From positions 5,256-69,255 of the forward strand of contig CAKOJR010000005.1 of assembly GCA_934090735.1 (NCBI GenBank): a DNA stretch of 64,000 nt. Direction: 5' to 3'. Under the pieces are notes generated by a model. The model was not told the origin of the DNA. It did not search any database and worked only from the letters and a program-made list of their open reading frames with translations. The stretch comes from an uncultured Bacilli bacterium (GTDB lineage Bacteria > Bacillota_I > Bacilli_A > RF39 > UBA660). Below are positions 17,501-27,018 of this stretch, piece by piece. Positions within the stretch are counted from its first letter, which is position 1; each line of letters opens with the position of its first letter. The position numbers and the translations under genes were made by a program.

Positions 17501-19343
17501 TTATATTTTTACGACTTCCACCAGTTGGAATCAATATAACTTTTGGAAATTCATTATTAAAATCAACTAATTTCAAATCGAAGCAATAAATATTGCAAAT
17601 ATCTATAAATTCATCTAATAAATTATTATCTAAAATATTAAATATATTTTTTTCAAAGAAATTGTCATTATAATTTGATTTTAATATTCCAATTTCAGTT
17701 TGCTTTTTCCACTCATTAGATACGCAATTAGAAAATACCAAATTATTTATAAATTTATCCTGATTTTCTTTAGTAAATAATTTATTAGAAATCCATATTT
17801 GATATCTTCTATAGACACATCTACCCATTTTTTCTATTTTTTTATAAAAATTATCATATTTTCCCTTACAAGAGATAAACTGTTCATCAAAAAATTGTTC
17901 AAAACATATGTCTTCAAATATATCATATTTTAAACGAATACCCTCTTTATTGCGTATAACTATTTCTTCTGAAATTAAAGCAGAAATAATATTAGAATCA
18001 ATATCTTTCTCACTGACTCCTAAAACAAATTTTTTTGCTCTGTCAAAAACTATTTTTTCTATTGCCTTTCTAACATTAGATACTTTAATATTATATTTTT
18101 TAGTTTTAGACTTCAAACAAATTATATTTTCCCAAATATAATATCGGAGTTTATTAATATCATCTATACAATCTGGATTAATATTATATGACATAATGAT
18201 ATTTATATAAAAAGGTATTTTAAGCAAATCGTTATAGCTATTATTTTGTGCTAACTTGTTTATAATTGGGTATTTTTCTTTAATTAGATTTAACTCTTTT
18301 GATGAAATTTCGTCTATCTCATACAATTTAATCATATAGTTAGATTCAAGTTTTATAAATGCATTATTATCATTTGATCTACATGAAGTTATTATATATG
18401 CATTCTCATATTTTGATACTATGGAATATAATGATTCTAATAATTCTAGTTTAGTTTTTGACGCATCAGCAATAAATTCTAAAGCATCTATAAAGAATAC
18501 AATTCTTTTACCATTTAGAAAATCTAACATAGTTTTAATATCAAAATCCCAAATACTATTTAGATGAGTTTCTTCAACAAATCTTTCAGCACGTGCAAAT
18601 AAGACCAATTTCTCATCATCAAGGTATTTTTTGCATAAAACTGACTTCCCGCTACCAGCCATTCCTTGAATGGATATAAATTTATTATTATCATCTTTTA
18701 TTCTTTTCAAAAAATCTGATCTATCAATTTCATATTCGCCATTTATTTTTACATCTATATTTTTTATACCAACATTTTTACTAATATCTAAGGCTTCACT
18801 AAATTTTAGTGATATTTCGTTGTAATTTTCAAATTCTTGTTTAAGTAATATAAAGATATCTTCTTGAAATTTTATATCATTTTTTGATCGTGTTACAATG
18901 TCTAGAGTAGTTATTAAATTCTTGCTTTTATCAAAGGGAATATTACCAATTTGCTTTTTCCCAGTATAATTTTTAATTTTTGTAATTTTATCATTATGTA
19001 AAACAAAAAAATAGACTTCTGTAATTTCAGAATATTTATTATCCTTGTTATCTCTGACATTTTCTAAAGTACTTTTAATCTTATTTTCCACATCAAGAGT
19101 TGTACTTACTTGAATATATATTTTTTTATCTTCTGATATCAAATCAAAATAAGGAAAATTACATCTCTCATCATTTAAATTATAAAATTTTTGATTAAAG
19201 TATAGTCCACAAATATTCTGCGCAAATAATTCAAACATTTTTGCATTATCAAATAAGCCATTTTTATTAGCTAATTTTATCTTTTGTTCATATGCAGACA
19301 TATAATCTATAATAAAATCCATTCTCTCTTTTGAATACATCAT
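14598..19343 (-). CDS. Giant STAND-type NTPase with N-terminal SMEK/nuclease-like domain (probable antiviral sensor)
   Basis: 1,581 residues. Residues about 40-110 contain NFPYFDLISEDKKIYIQVST, the pattern of SMEK domains and of PD-(D/E)xK-like folds in which the usual E-x-K is replaced by IQV. A P-loop NTPase follows: Walker A GMAGSGKS near 229 and Walker B VFFIDALEF near 283, then TSCRSND like a STAND sensor arginine. The remaining 1,100 residues are alpha-helical with irregular repeats, as in ligand-sensing arrays. STAND proteins of this shape (Avs and relatives) recognise phage proteins and trigger abortive responses. It is the first gene after the type III restriction cluster, with its own ribosome binding site (AGGGTGATT). 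The SMEK label is from memory of the motif. Confidence 0.75.
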   Translation of the reverse strand: MMYSKERMDFIIDYMSAYEQKIKLANKNGLFDNAKMFELFAQNICGLYFNQKFYNLNDERCNFPYFDLISEDKKIYIQVSTTLDVENKIKSTLENVRDNKDNKYSEITEVYFFVLHNDKITKIKNYTGKKQIGNIPFDKSKNLITTLDIVTRSKNDIKFQEDIFILLKQEFENYNEISLKFSEALDISKNVGIKNIDVKINGEYEIDRSDFLKRIKDDNNKFISIQGMAGSGKSVLCKKYLDDEKLVLFARAERFVEETHLNSIWDFDIKTMLDFLNGKRIVFFIDALEFIADASKTKLELLESLYSIVSKYENAYIITSCRSNDNNAFIKLESNYMIKLYEIDEISSKELNLIKEKYPIINKLAQNNSYNDLLKIPFYINIIMSYNINPDCIDDINKLRYYIWENIICLKSKTKKYNIKVSNVRKAIEKIVFDRAKKFVLGVSEKDIDSNIISALISEEIVIRNKEGIRLKYDIFEDICFEQFFDEQFISCKGKYDNFYKKIEKMGRCVYRRYQIWISNKLFTKENQDKFINNLVFSNCVSNEWKKQTEIGILKSNYNDNFFEKNIFNILDNNLLDEFIDICNIYCFDLKLVDFNNEFPKVILIPTGGSRKNIIKIIAQEKLYLKNTINESKVAKLCLDYTNQNNNRLKEIDILVCSILEFFVDEVFQKVDKERFNVIEYIDKYLVVLFKLSETCSEWLKNFFTKLLESYNSKSKKNQRMSEEILQWISENAHYNLVKELPHEMCFIANTLWIKKNSNNEFYYHSNVENDYGLCEDYKYSFQTPNKNVLLWNLFRVNFYIGLDWAIDFINNSVDAYAENSPDNVLKVKIKFVDTNEIKQYYGNNNMWLAGTRDGYVPDLLSDIVFYIKDSIINFIQQNLSDKENVEKILLNIKNKIYSKSNNVILLTVIENIGLHFQNEFPGYALDLVTSIDIINWDTHRYSLYLNNPQLQMLEKQLLLKIGLPEIKYRYQLDKKCAIHIENYAISLQISFGVDFQKRVFKILDYLYTIITNTEDNATNYLQIQKMDMRNAVITEVDKNTSMIETKITGEAKKVTDSHEKQNEIYVELENKIDNYIRDRQRGKNYRDKLLNCIEELNGIINSNSDRTSGYESILICFISIALKEEKLSTLERNNFCDFWITGLEKIFENEVFIFEPQLINILLDQLYEDTSDEIKNKIKKIILKCIINDTHDGIIKQIQLKISQYLLGNSNLSRIIFNTIIKLSEDEMNHQKYNATYVKESGFVFKPNFVPRLSGVDYQLEENSEKKYESLKEQVIQDYLFDEKKLNLDQFNIDDYDIQLLFKIVNCGMTLSNKSFEKILKELLKCMINIYDSCKEDRLYYEIIDTYSEFELVSFIQKELIYTLEYNENVIDFLFKDINFEIFQEEAIEFYQKIMGGFIAEFYDSYNNASRRNICKKKISEVEKRIVNIKNEKVKKQLYKCLFFNASRDCKWNPSEIKTSYSYEDKMFLNRQFSKYGIYYIRDAIKSLYLLNVDELLPEILISVKEILSYNNSNYNILEKELKGDVDIIINMIIIKSFTKYSDKIKLDEELIKSYEDILCILIAHDNEIAGVLIDEFRVH

Positions 19344-19484
19344 AATCACCCTAACAACTTATTTAATAATATAGAAAAAATTTTTTAATTTTGATTTATC
19401 ACTAAAGATTTAGTATTTACTTTTTCTAGCCTTTTTTACAAAGGATATCTCGAATATAAAATCTATACCATTTTTTATAAAAAT

Positions 19485-22139
19485 CTAATCAACTTTGTAT
19501 TGTTCAGTTAAATATTTAAAAGTTGAATTAGTTTGTATCTTACTTGAAGGTATCAAAACATATTCCCAATGTTTATTACCTGTTGAATCTGCCCATTTTG
19601 ATACTAATTGACAATATGAAAGTGCTCTTTCCTGTTTTGCTAAAACATCAACATCATCTAATTTATTATCAGCTTTTACTTCAACTAAATATACAATAGA
19701 TTCTGTTTCCACTACAAAGTCAGGTTCATAACGCTTTCCACCATTATATGTAATATTAAACTCATTTGGACTAGGTCTTAACCATGTACGCACAAAATTA
19801 TCTTCTCTTTCAAGCTGTCTGGCAAGTATAAGTTCTGGTTCACTATCAAATTTTGCTGAACTAAATACACCTCTCTTTATTCCATCAAATAATATTGAAG
19901 TTATTTTTCCATCATTTTTAGAATCATATGAATCAAAAATATTCTTTACTTTACTATAACTGTAATTTGATTGAAAATTTATATTACTATTACTAAAAAC
20001 TTCTTCCTTTATCAATCCTTCATTTCTAATAAAATGTCTTAACATTTGAGAATAAATTTCTGATGTTATTTCATTTTTATACATCATAACTATGTTTTTT
20101 GTTCCGTCTACACCATATTGTTGTTCATAATAATCTGTCAACTGACTTATTAATTTAAATAATAGCTCTGAACTTTTTTCATAATCAACTTCTGCTTTTT
20201 TTCGTAACTCATCGACAATCGACTTTTTAGGATTCAATATATCAAAAGTAATATAACCTTTTTCTATTTTTTCTTCATCTGAGGAATCTAATAAATTTCT
20301 TAAAATTAATTCATTTTCTATAGGTTGCTGATTAAATTTAGTTAAATCCAAATCAAAATCATCAAAGTAGTATTCACCTTCTTCTCTTTCTACCTTAATC
20401 TTTGGTATTAAAATAAATTTATTAAGAATTTGATCGTGTGTCTTAATAATATTTTCTTTTATCCAATTTTCAATTGGATTTTTATTTTCATCATAAATTT
20501 TACCATAATCCTTATCTTTTTTTATTTCATATTCTATAGCATCTTTTATTTTAATTTTTCCTTCATCCGTAAAATTATTATTAGAACTTAAAGTGTAATT
20601 TTCAACATTCTTTACTAATAAATCATTTATTCTATTTGCAAAACCATATTTTTCGCTTTCCTCACATACAACAAGTTTATCACACAATTCATCATCTGAG
20701 GGGTATTCCAGAGGTAAGCGCGTAAAAATTATTTTTTCCTTTTCTAGTTCTTCAGCTTTTATAATATTACCTTTGTTAAAAATTGAATTACCTTTTTGGG
20801 CTTCTTCTATAATTTCCTTAAATTTATCATGTGCTGTAAGCATAACAGAGTCAATATCCTTATCACCAGTTCTTTCACCATAAGGTAATCGTAGTCCTCT
20901 TCCTACCATTTGTTCCCTTAATATTTTTGAACTTGCTGTCCTTAAAGGCACAATTGTATAAAGATTATTTACATCCCATCCTTCTTTTAACATATTAACA
21001 TGAATTACTATTTCAATTGGATTATCAACTTTTTCAACATCCAAAAGCAGCTTTGTATTAACTTCAGTTTCAATGCCTGACATTTTTGAATTTATTGTTA
21101 TTGTTTTAAATTTATAATGTCCATTCTGAAAGTCATCAGATTTTATATACTTTTCTATTTTTGAAGCATGTTCAGTGTCTTTACATACAACTAACATAAA
21201 TGGTTTTATTAAATCCTTTTTCATACTTCTAGAATAATAAAATAATTTTTCCTTAATGCGTTTATGACATAAAATTCCATCATTTAACATCAATTTATCT
21301 ATCTCATCATCACCAAAATTATAAAAATTAATATCCGTTCTAGTAACTGCAAAAGGAACTCTTGTATATCCGTCTTTTATTGCTTCAGATAATGGATATT
21401 CGTACACAACATTTTTAAATGGAATTTGCTTACCTTTTACATTTACTAAAGGTGTGGCAGTCAATTCTAAGCCTAAAATTGGTTTCAGATTGTTTATAGT
21501 TTCCATTCCTCTATCTGCTCTATAATGATGTGATTCATCCATAATAATGACTAAATCTTTCATTTCTGCTAACTCATCATAAAAAGACATTCCTCTTACT
21601 TCACTGAAAGCTTTCATTTTTGTATTTTCTTTATCAAATTTACTTATATTATAAACATAAATTGTTACTTCAGAATCAAATAAATTTATCATTCTATTAA
21701 AATCATCATCAGCGACTACTCTTGGAGGATTATTAAAACATCCAATTCCTTTAAACACATATTTAGAATTATCTGGATTTCCTAGGTCTCTTTTTAATTT
21801 TTCATATATAGTTGTAGATGGAGCAATTACTAAAAAATTTTTAATATTATAGTTTGTATAAAGATATGTTATGAATGCTCCCATAAGTCTAGTTTTACCA
21901 ACACCTGTTGCTAATGCAAATGTTAATGAAGTAAATGCTCTTTCAAATTCAGTAAATATTGGATATTTTGAATTAATTACCTTTAAATTATTAATATTAT
22001 CTTGGTTATATTCATTCATTAAATTCGTACTTTTTAATATATCATCCAATATTTGCAATGACTTTTCTTGCGGGTTTCTTAACGACATTATACCAGATAT
22101 ATAATCAATAGAATACTTCATACTATTTACATCATTCAT
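19485..22139 (-). CDS. res: Type III restriction enzyme, Res (helicase-nuclease) subunit
   Basis: 884 residues. ATP-dependent translocase and endonuclease that cleaves unmethylated DNA with Mod. Superfamily 2 motifs in order: ATGVGKTRLMGAF (Walker A, near 80), IIMDESHHYRADRG (motif II, near 200), GLELTATP (III), EGWDVNNLYTIVPLR (V) and REQMVGRGLRLP (VI, near 416). A C-terminal PD-(D/E)xK nuclease is visible as YEPDFVVE followed by VYLVEVKAD near 800-820. I start it at ATG 22139, with GGAGG 9 bases upstream and the ATG overlapping the mod stop; longer in-frame extensions lie inside mod. The gene looks intact. Confidence 0.95.
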   Translation of the reverse strand: MNDVNSMKYSIDYISGIMSLRNPQEKSLQILDDILKSTNLMNEYNQDNINNLKVINSKYPIFTEFERAFTSLTFALATGVGKTRLMGAFITYLYTNYNIKNFLVIAPSTTIYEKLKRDLGNPDNSKYVFKGIGCFNNPPRVVADDDFNRMINLFDSEVTIYVYNISKFDKENTKMKAFSEVRGMSFYDELAEMKDLVIIMDESHHYRADRGMETINNLKPILGLELTATPLVNVKGKQIPFKNVVYEYPLSEAIKDGYTRVPFAVTRTDINFYNFGDDEIDKLMLNDGILCHKRIKEKLFYYSRSMKKDLIKPFMLVVCKDTEHASKIEKYIKSDDFQNGHYKFKTITINSKMSGIETEVNTKLLLDVEKVDNPIEIVIHVNMLKEGWDVNNLYTIVPLRTASSKILREQMVGRGLRLPYGERTGDKDIDSVMLTAHDKFKEIIEEAQKGNSIFNKGNIIKAEELEKEKIIFTRLPLEYPSDDELCDKLVVCEESEKYGFANRINDLLVKNVENYTLSSNNNFTDEGKIKIKDAIEYEIKKDKDYGKIYDENKNPIENWIKENIIKTHDQILNKFILIPKIKVEREEGEYYFDDFDLDLTKFNQQPIENELILRNLLDSSDEEKIEKGYITFDILNPKKSIVDELRKKAEVDYEKSSELLFKLISQLTDYYEQQYGVDGTKNIVMMYKNEITSEIYSQMLRHFIRNEGLIKEEVFSNSNINFQSNYSYSKVKNIFDSYDSKNDGKITSILFDGIKRGVFSSAKFDSEPELILARQLEREDNFVRTWLRPSPNEFNITYNGGKRYEPDFVVETESIVYLVEVKADNKLDDVDVLAKQERALSYCQLVSKWADSTGNKHWEYVLIPSSKIQTNSTFKYLTEQYKVD

Positions 22140-23880
22140 AAAATTCATCCTCCATATCATTGGAAATATCATTTACAACATTTAGATTATAATTATTTAC
22201 ATTAAAAACACATTTATTTAATAACATCTCTGGTATTTTTTTTATCATTATATTTTTGTACTTATTTAACAGTTCTTCATCATAAGCAGTACACGCAATA
22301 ACAAGATACTCTTCAGGAAGCATAGAACCCTTTATTTTTTCTAGTGTCATTGAATTTAAAAATTGAGTTGTTACATATAAATAACTATTTTCATTTCCTA
22401 TTGATTGTTTCCAAAAAATCTCTTTATCAGGATTGTATTCAAAACCTTCATGGAGTGCAACTGATCTTGCTAGCATTTCTGGATTGTAGTTTTTATTAAT
22501 AACCATTTCCCCAAAAGAATCTTCATTTATTAAAGTTGGTGCAAGTTCATAAAAATTGTAACCTCCTCCACCATTCCAATTAACAATCGAGGTAATTCCA
22601 CCATTATCTTTTCCATCAATGATTAAATTTAATCTTTTTATACAATGCGTATATACATGTTCACCCATCTCAATTCCTATCCAATTTCTATTCATTTTAT
22701 GGGCAACCGCTGCTGTAGTACCACTACCTAAAAATGAGTCTAAAACATAATCTCCTTCATTTGTACTCATTTCTATTATCCTGTTTAACAATAATTCTGG
22801 TTTTTTACCATTAGGAAATTCTACTTGACCTTCTTTTGTTAAATTATTAAGATTTATTCCATCCCATAAAGTTCCTTGTAAGTCTTTCTTTAACCATTTT
22901 CCATCTTTATATTCCGTTACATCTTTTAGCCAAGTAAGTAATCTAAATTTATCGCCTTTATAGAATTGCTCATATTCATTTCCTTTGTTTTTACCAGTCT
23001 TAGGAATATATTTGATGCTAATTACATCTGAATGTTTAATGCCTTCTAATCTTTCCATTACTCTTGGTCTAATTGAAGATTGTGGCATTGCAGTTGTATG
23101 AATTCGATCCATATACTTATAATATACTTCATTTTCTGAAATATTTTCTTGCTTTGCAATTTGAGATATTGACATAAATTTTGCATTTGGACGATTATAT
23201 ATTTTAATTTCATTTCCATCGCCATCTACTGTTGATGCTAGATATTCAGGGTCTCCTTTTTCATATAATACCGACGTATATTTCCAGCTAATACCTTCAT
23301 CTTTATATTTTTTTACCAATTCACATATTTCTGTATACGCATATGCATTTTGTAGCCATTTAAAATTATCATATTTTTTAGTATATGTAAGGATAAATTC
23401 AATATTCTTTTTTAATCTTTTATCTTCTCCTCCACCACTTGCACCTGCAATATTCTTCATTTTAACTGTTATAGTATTCAAATAATTATTTCTACCAAAA
23501 ATTTCATCACATAATACTTTCAAATATGCATATTCATTATCATCAATTTGAATAAATATTATACCATCCTCTCTCAATAATCTCTGCAAAATAACTAAAC
23601 GTTCCTTCATTAGGTTTAGCCAAATACTATGTTCTAGATTATCATTATAATGTTCAAATGCACTTCCAGTATTATATGGAGGATCTATATAAATACATTT
23701 TATCCTTTCTGAATAATTCTTTTCTAATGCTTTCAACGCTAAAAGATTGTCCCCATGAATGAGAATATTTCGAGAATTTTTATCACCATAACTTCTTTCA
23801 TCATCCTTAATCAATATTCTAGGTTCTACCTTTTCTTCATTGTTTTTTCCTATCCATGTTAATTCTAATTTACCTTTCAT
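22132..23880 (-). CDS. mod: Type III DNA adenine methyltransferase, Mod subunit
   Basis: About 582 residues. Modifies the recognition sequence and supplies target recognition to the restriction complex. Beta-class order: motif IV DPPYNTGSAF near residue 68 precedes the target-recognition region (about 130-340), and motif I follows as DSFLGSGTTAAVAHKMNR near 385, then the cofactor-site GIEMGEH. The start is the ATG at 23880; a GTG is in frame 12 bases upstream. Its stop overlaps the res start, so the two are coupled. No homopolymer or short tandem repeat that would make it phase-variable was seen in the 5' part. Confidence 0.95.
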   Translation of the reverse strand: MKGKLELTWIGKNNEEKVEPRILIKDDERSYGDKNSRNILIHGDNLLALKALEKNYSERIKCIYIDPPYNTGSAFEHYNDNLEHSIWLNLMKERLVILQRLLREDGIIFIQIDDNEYAYLKVLCDEIFGRNNYLNTITVKMKNIAGASGGGEDKRLKKNIEFILTYTKKYDNFKWLQNAYAYTEICELVKKYKDEGISWKYTSVLYEKGDPEYLASTVDGDGNEIKIYNRPNAKFMSISQIAKQENISENEVYYKYMDRIHTTAMPQSSIRPRVMERLEGIKHSDVISIKYIPKTGKNKGNEYEQFYKGDKFRLLTWLKDVTEYKDGKWLKKDLQGTLWDGINLNNLTKEGQVEFPNGKKPELLLNRIIEMSTNEGDYVLDSFLGSGTTAAVAHKMNRNWIGIEMGEHVYTHCIKRLNLIIDGKDNGGITSIVNWNGGGGYNFYELAPTLINEDSFGEMVINKNYNPEMLARSVALHEGFEYNPDKEIFWKQSIGNENSYLYVTTQFLNSMTLEKIKGSMLPEEYLVIACTAYDEELLNKYKNIMIKKIPEMLLNKCVFNVNNYNLNVVNDISNDMEDEFYE

Positions 23881-24021
23881 AATATACACCACACTTATAA
23901 TTTCTCTTCTAATCTTAAATACTTATTTTTATCTAATTAAAAATTTTTTAAATTACAATTTTTTGGATAATTGCTAATATTAATTATACTATAAAAACTG
24001 GCAAAAATCGACTTTTTATGA

Positions 24022-25047
24022 TTAATTAGTATCAATTATTGTTTTTCTTAATTCTTCTTCTAAAGAATGCGATAATTGTATTAAATATTGTTCATTAAAA
24101 TCAATATCAGTTCGATTTGACATCTTTTTTTCAATAAGATCAAATATTTCATTTCTATCTTTTTGAATAGCAATTCTATCAAAAATTAATCCAGCCCATG
24201 AATTATCAAAATAATGGCAGCCCATAAATATTAATTTTAAATTTTTATCATTTGTTGCAAAGAAAACTTCTTTATCTGAAAAATGGTATTGAAAATTATT
24301 GATTGATGACAAATAAGAGATATCCCAAGCCTGATTTTTACATCCTCTAATAATTTTTTCAAAATCTTTACTTTTAATATTTTTTGGTGCCTTAATAGTC
24401 GAATAGTTAGTGAATAATAAAATTGCATAGGTAATATCATACATAGATAATTTTAAATTATCATAATACCAATCAAGATACTTTAAAATTTTGTTTTTTG
24501 TAGATAATTTAGTTAAAAAAACCTCTGCAATTTTTAAAACCGAACAATAACTAAGTAAATATGTAATACTTTTATTTTTATAATTTGCATGGCGGTGAAA
24601 TTTTACTGATATATCAAATTTTTGTAATTTATAGTTCCCATTTTTTAAATGATTTAAAAAAACTAAACTTGGAATTTCAGATAGATAAGTCAACAACTCA
24701 TTTAATTGCCTAATGACTTCTGAATTTTCTGTTAAATCTCCATATTCATTCATTGCCAATCCAATATTATATTGTAATCCATTACAATTACAAAACATCA
24801 AAAATGATAGTAGCATTATCATATTATCTTCTTCTTTTAATTCACCATTTTTAAGATAATCAAACAACATTGAAGTTATATTTCTATCTAGTACAATAAT
24901 TTTGTCTTTCTTATTCATCAAATATTCTTTGTAATGAGTAAATTTTCCTTCCATAGCATAATAAGGATGAAAAATAATTTGAAAAGAATTAACTAAATCA
25001 AATATATCATTTAAATCATTATCCTCTAAAATAATCAAATCGTTCAT
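24022..25047 (-). CDS. PIN-like nuclease-fold protein (putative defence or toxin effector)
   Basis: 341 residues, no membrane segment. The N-terminal part has KIIVLDRNITSMLFDYL near 50, the D-x-N start of PIN-like domains. The C-terminal third has QAWDISYLSSIN and VFFATNDKNLK, resembling the W-D and T-x-D-K motifs of the same fold, so the acidic residues of an RNase site are present across a long insertion. Start ATG 25047 with GAGGTGATT and a TGG-TATAAT promoter about 55 bases upstream; it is transcribed separately from mod. PIN assignment is from motif pattern only. Position beside restriction genes fits a defence role. Confidence 0.5.
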   Translation of the reverse strand: MNDLIILEDNDLNDIFDLVNSFQIIFHPYYAMEGKFTHYKEYLMNKKDKIIVLDRNITSMLFDYLKNGELKEEDNMIMLLSFLMFCNCNGLQYNIGLAMNEYGDLTENSEVIRQLNELLTYLSEIPSLVFLNHLKNGNYKLQKFDISVKFHRHANYKNKSITYLLSYCSVLKIAEVFLTKLSTKNKILKYLDWYYDNLKLSMYDITYAILLFTNYSTIKAPKNIKSKDFEKIIRGCKNQAWDISYLSSINNFQYHFSDKEVFFATNDKNLKLIFMGCHYFDNSWAGLIFDRIAIQKDRNEIFDLIEKKMSNRTDIDFNEQYLIQLSHSLEEELRKTIIDTN

Positions 25048-25228
25048 ACAAATCACCTCAAAACATTAGCATAGCTATTCTTATAATAATTAAACAGTTA
25101 ATTATATTATACCATGTCTATATGGTTTTATCGTCTTTATCTATTTGTTTTAATAATTGATTTTAAATAATTTATTATGAATTAAAAACCGTATTCGGAA
25201 ATCCACATACCCGTAATGGTGCACTGGA

Positions 25229-25525
25229 TTAATTTTCATATGGTTTTTCATAAATTATATATTCATAATCAAATCTGCCATTTTCATCTCTAGTTTCAAT
25301 AACTTTTAAATATTTATTAACTTTTAATTCATTTAATATTTTTCTAATAGTATCTCTACTTTCAACACAAATACTTGATAATCCTAATATAGAATAGTCC
25401 CAATTATCTGGTAATGATAACATTAAAGATAATAAACCCTTTGCCTTTAAACTTAATCTTCTATCCTTCAAATGATAATTTCCCATAACTATATATCCTT
25501 CTTCTCTATTTGATTTTATTTTCAT
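25229..25525 (-). CDS. Truncated replication-initiator-like protein (N-terminal winged helix)
   Basis: 98 residues. NYHLKDRRLSLKAKGLLSLMLSLPDNWDYS is characteristic of the N-terminal winged-helix domain of phage, plasmid and ICE replisome-organiser or RepA-like proteins, which normally continue for another 150-250 residues. Here the frame stops after KPYEN, so only the DNA-binding part is kept. It may act as a regulator, or be a remnant of a replication gene. Confidence 0.65.
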   Translation of the reverse strand: MKIKSNREEGYIVMGNYHLKDRRLSLKAKGLLSLMLSLPDNWDYSILGLSSICVESRDTIRKILNELKVNKYLKVIETRDENGRFDYEYIIYEKPYEN

Positions 25526-25553
25526 ATTCTCATATCCTTTCTTTTCTCAAAAT

Positions 25554-25579
25554 AAAAAAGCCTATATAAATAGACTTTA
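25554..25579 (-). terminator. Terminator after the RnlB-like gene
   Basis: Minus strand AAGTCTAT/ATAGGCTT stem with one G-U pair, then TTTTTT. Confidence 0.65.
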
Positions 25580-25603
25580 CGCTCAACAAACAATTTCATA
25601 AAT

Positions 25604-25957
25604 CTAATTGTTTAATACATAATTTATTGTTGATTTTGTTAATGTACCATTATTTAATATATCAACATGTTCTTTTAAATATTGTTTAACAGTTTTTTTA
25701 CTTGATTCTGATACATCATTTGGATTTATGATTATACTATTATAGCTTCCTTCTTCAAAGTTTAATAATACATACCTATTAAATGAATATCCATTTCGCA
25801 AAAACAAATCTACAATAACAGAGAATTTATTTCCTTGAGTTTTTGAAAGTTCATTGTATATATCTTCAGTAAAAAAATATAAGTCATCAATATTGTTCAA
25901 AAAAATATAATTTTTATTTATATCCTCTTCAAAATTAAAAATTTCATAATCGTTCAT
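25604..25957 (-). CDS. RnlB-like antitoxin
   Basis: 117 residues, close to the 123 of E. coli RnlB. Contains LFLRNGYSFNRYVLLNF, similar to the Gly-x-x-x-Asn-Arg-Tyr segment I associate with RnlB, and an acidic N-terminus. It lies 12 bases downstream of the RnlA-like toxin, the usual rnlA-rnlB order. RnlB neutralises RNase LS in uninfected cells. Identification depends strongly on the neighbour. Confidence 0.6.
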   Translation of the reverse strand: MNDYEIFNFEEDINKNYIFLNNIDDLYFFTEDIYNELSKTQGNKFSVIVDLFLRNGYSFNRYVLLNFEEGSYNSIIINPNDVSESSKKTVKQYLKEHVDILNNGTLTKSTINYVLNN

Positions 25958-25969
25958 AAATATTCTCCT

Positions 25970-27016
25970 TTATTTATAAAAAACATTATAAGATTTTTCA
26001 ATATTTTCAATAATTTCATCAACTATTTCTTTTGCTTCTTGCCAATTTTCAATTATTCTTGTTTGTGATGGTTCAATTGTTGCATGCAAGAACACATTTC
26101 TCTTATTTGAATATATTTTATTTAATTTTATTAAATATTCTTTTTCATCATTACTTATTAATTTATCATTTTCAATTTTACTTGAATTTCCTCTATCTTT
26201 ATAAAACATTGAAAATTTATTTTTTTTATCAATCTTATATGAATACTTATTCACTAATACTTTTGTTAAGTAACCTTCTAATGTTTTAAATGCACCTGTA
26301 ACACAACAAGTATAATCCTCACTTTCTTTTATTGTTTTAAGTGATGTGATTGATCCTGAAAGAGATTTTATCAATGCTTCATCTAAAAAAGTATATGAAT
26401 TTGATAAATTTGCTTTAATTGTTTCTCTTATATCAGCTGTTGAAATTTTTGTTGTTGTAAACATGTTGTTTATTTCTATAATACTATCAAGAGATACAGA
26501 AGATAATTGAGATAATAAGGTCATTATTATACCAAAAGTTTTAAAAGGTCTACCTTGAATCATAACTTTATTAGTTTGAGGGTAAAATGTTATATCAATA
26601 TGATCTTTATTATACCCAATAAAACGAATTCTATTATTACTATAATATTTAATTTGAATTTCAGAAGAAAACTCATCTTCAACACATTTAATAAGTTCTT
26701 CAATTGTTTCTTTATTACATGAAAACACTGTTTGTTTGGGTTGAGCACTATCAATAGGATAACCTAATTCAGCTAAATATTTTATCAATTTATTAGATTC
26801 TTCAGCATTTTTTCCAATAGGCATCATTTTTACAGACATCTTTTTAACCTTAACATAGAATTTAACTTTACATTGTTTTCCTGATATAAAAAAGTTGCAT
26901 GTATATTCTTCTTTACCTTGAACTTTAATATAATTACTAAATACAAAATCAATATTTTTTTTAGAATAATCTTTGATATAAGTTTCTATATCATCTGGAT
27001 TTATATATACTTCCAT
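25970..27016 (-). CDS. RnlA-like HEPN toxin (RNase LS family)
   Basis: 348 residues, compared with 357 for E. coli RnlA. The N-terminal and middle regions are beta-alpha repeats (IQIKYYSNNRIRFIGYN, VMIQGRPFKTFGI) as in the RnlA TBP-like domains. The C-terminal helical domain carries KRNVFLHAT near 308, an R-x4-H HEPN ribonuclease motif. RnlA degrades mRNA once the antitoxin is lost during phage infection. The start codon lies 2 bases after the stop of the TPR/cold-shock gene, so the three genes form one operon. Confidence 0.75.
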   Translation of the reverse strand: MEVYINPDDIETYIKDYSKKNIDFVFSNYIKVQGKEEYTCNFFISGKQCKVKFYVKVKKMSVKMMPIGKNAEESNKLIKYLAELGYPIDSAQPKQTVFSCNKETIEELIKCVEDEFSSEIQIKYYSNNRIRFIGYNKDHIDITFYPQTNKVMIQGRPFKTFGIIMTLLSQLSSVSLDSIIEINNMFTTTKISTADIRETIKANLSNSYTFLDEALIKSLSGSITSLKTIKESEDYTCCVTGAFKTLEGYLTKVLVNKYSYKIDKKNKFSMFYKDRGNSSKIENDKLISNDEKEYLIKLNKIYSNKRNVFLHATIEPSQTRIIENWQEAKEIVDEIIENIEKSYNVFYK

Positions 27017-27018
27017 TA

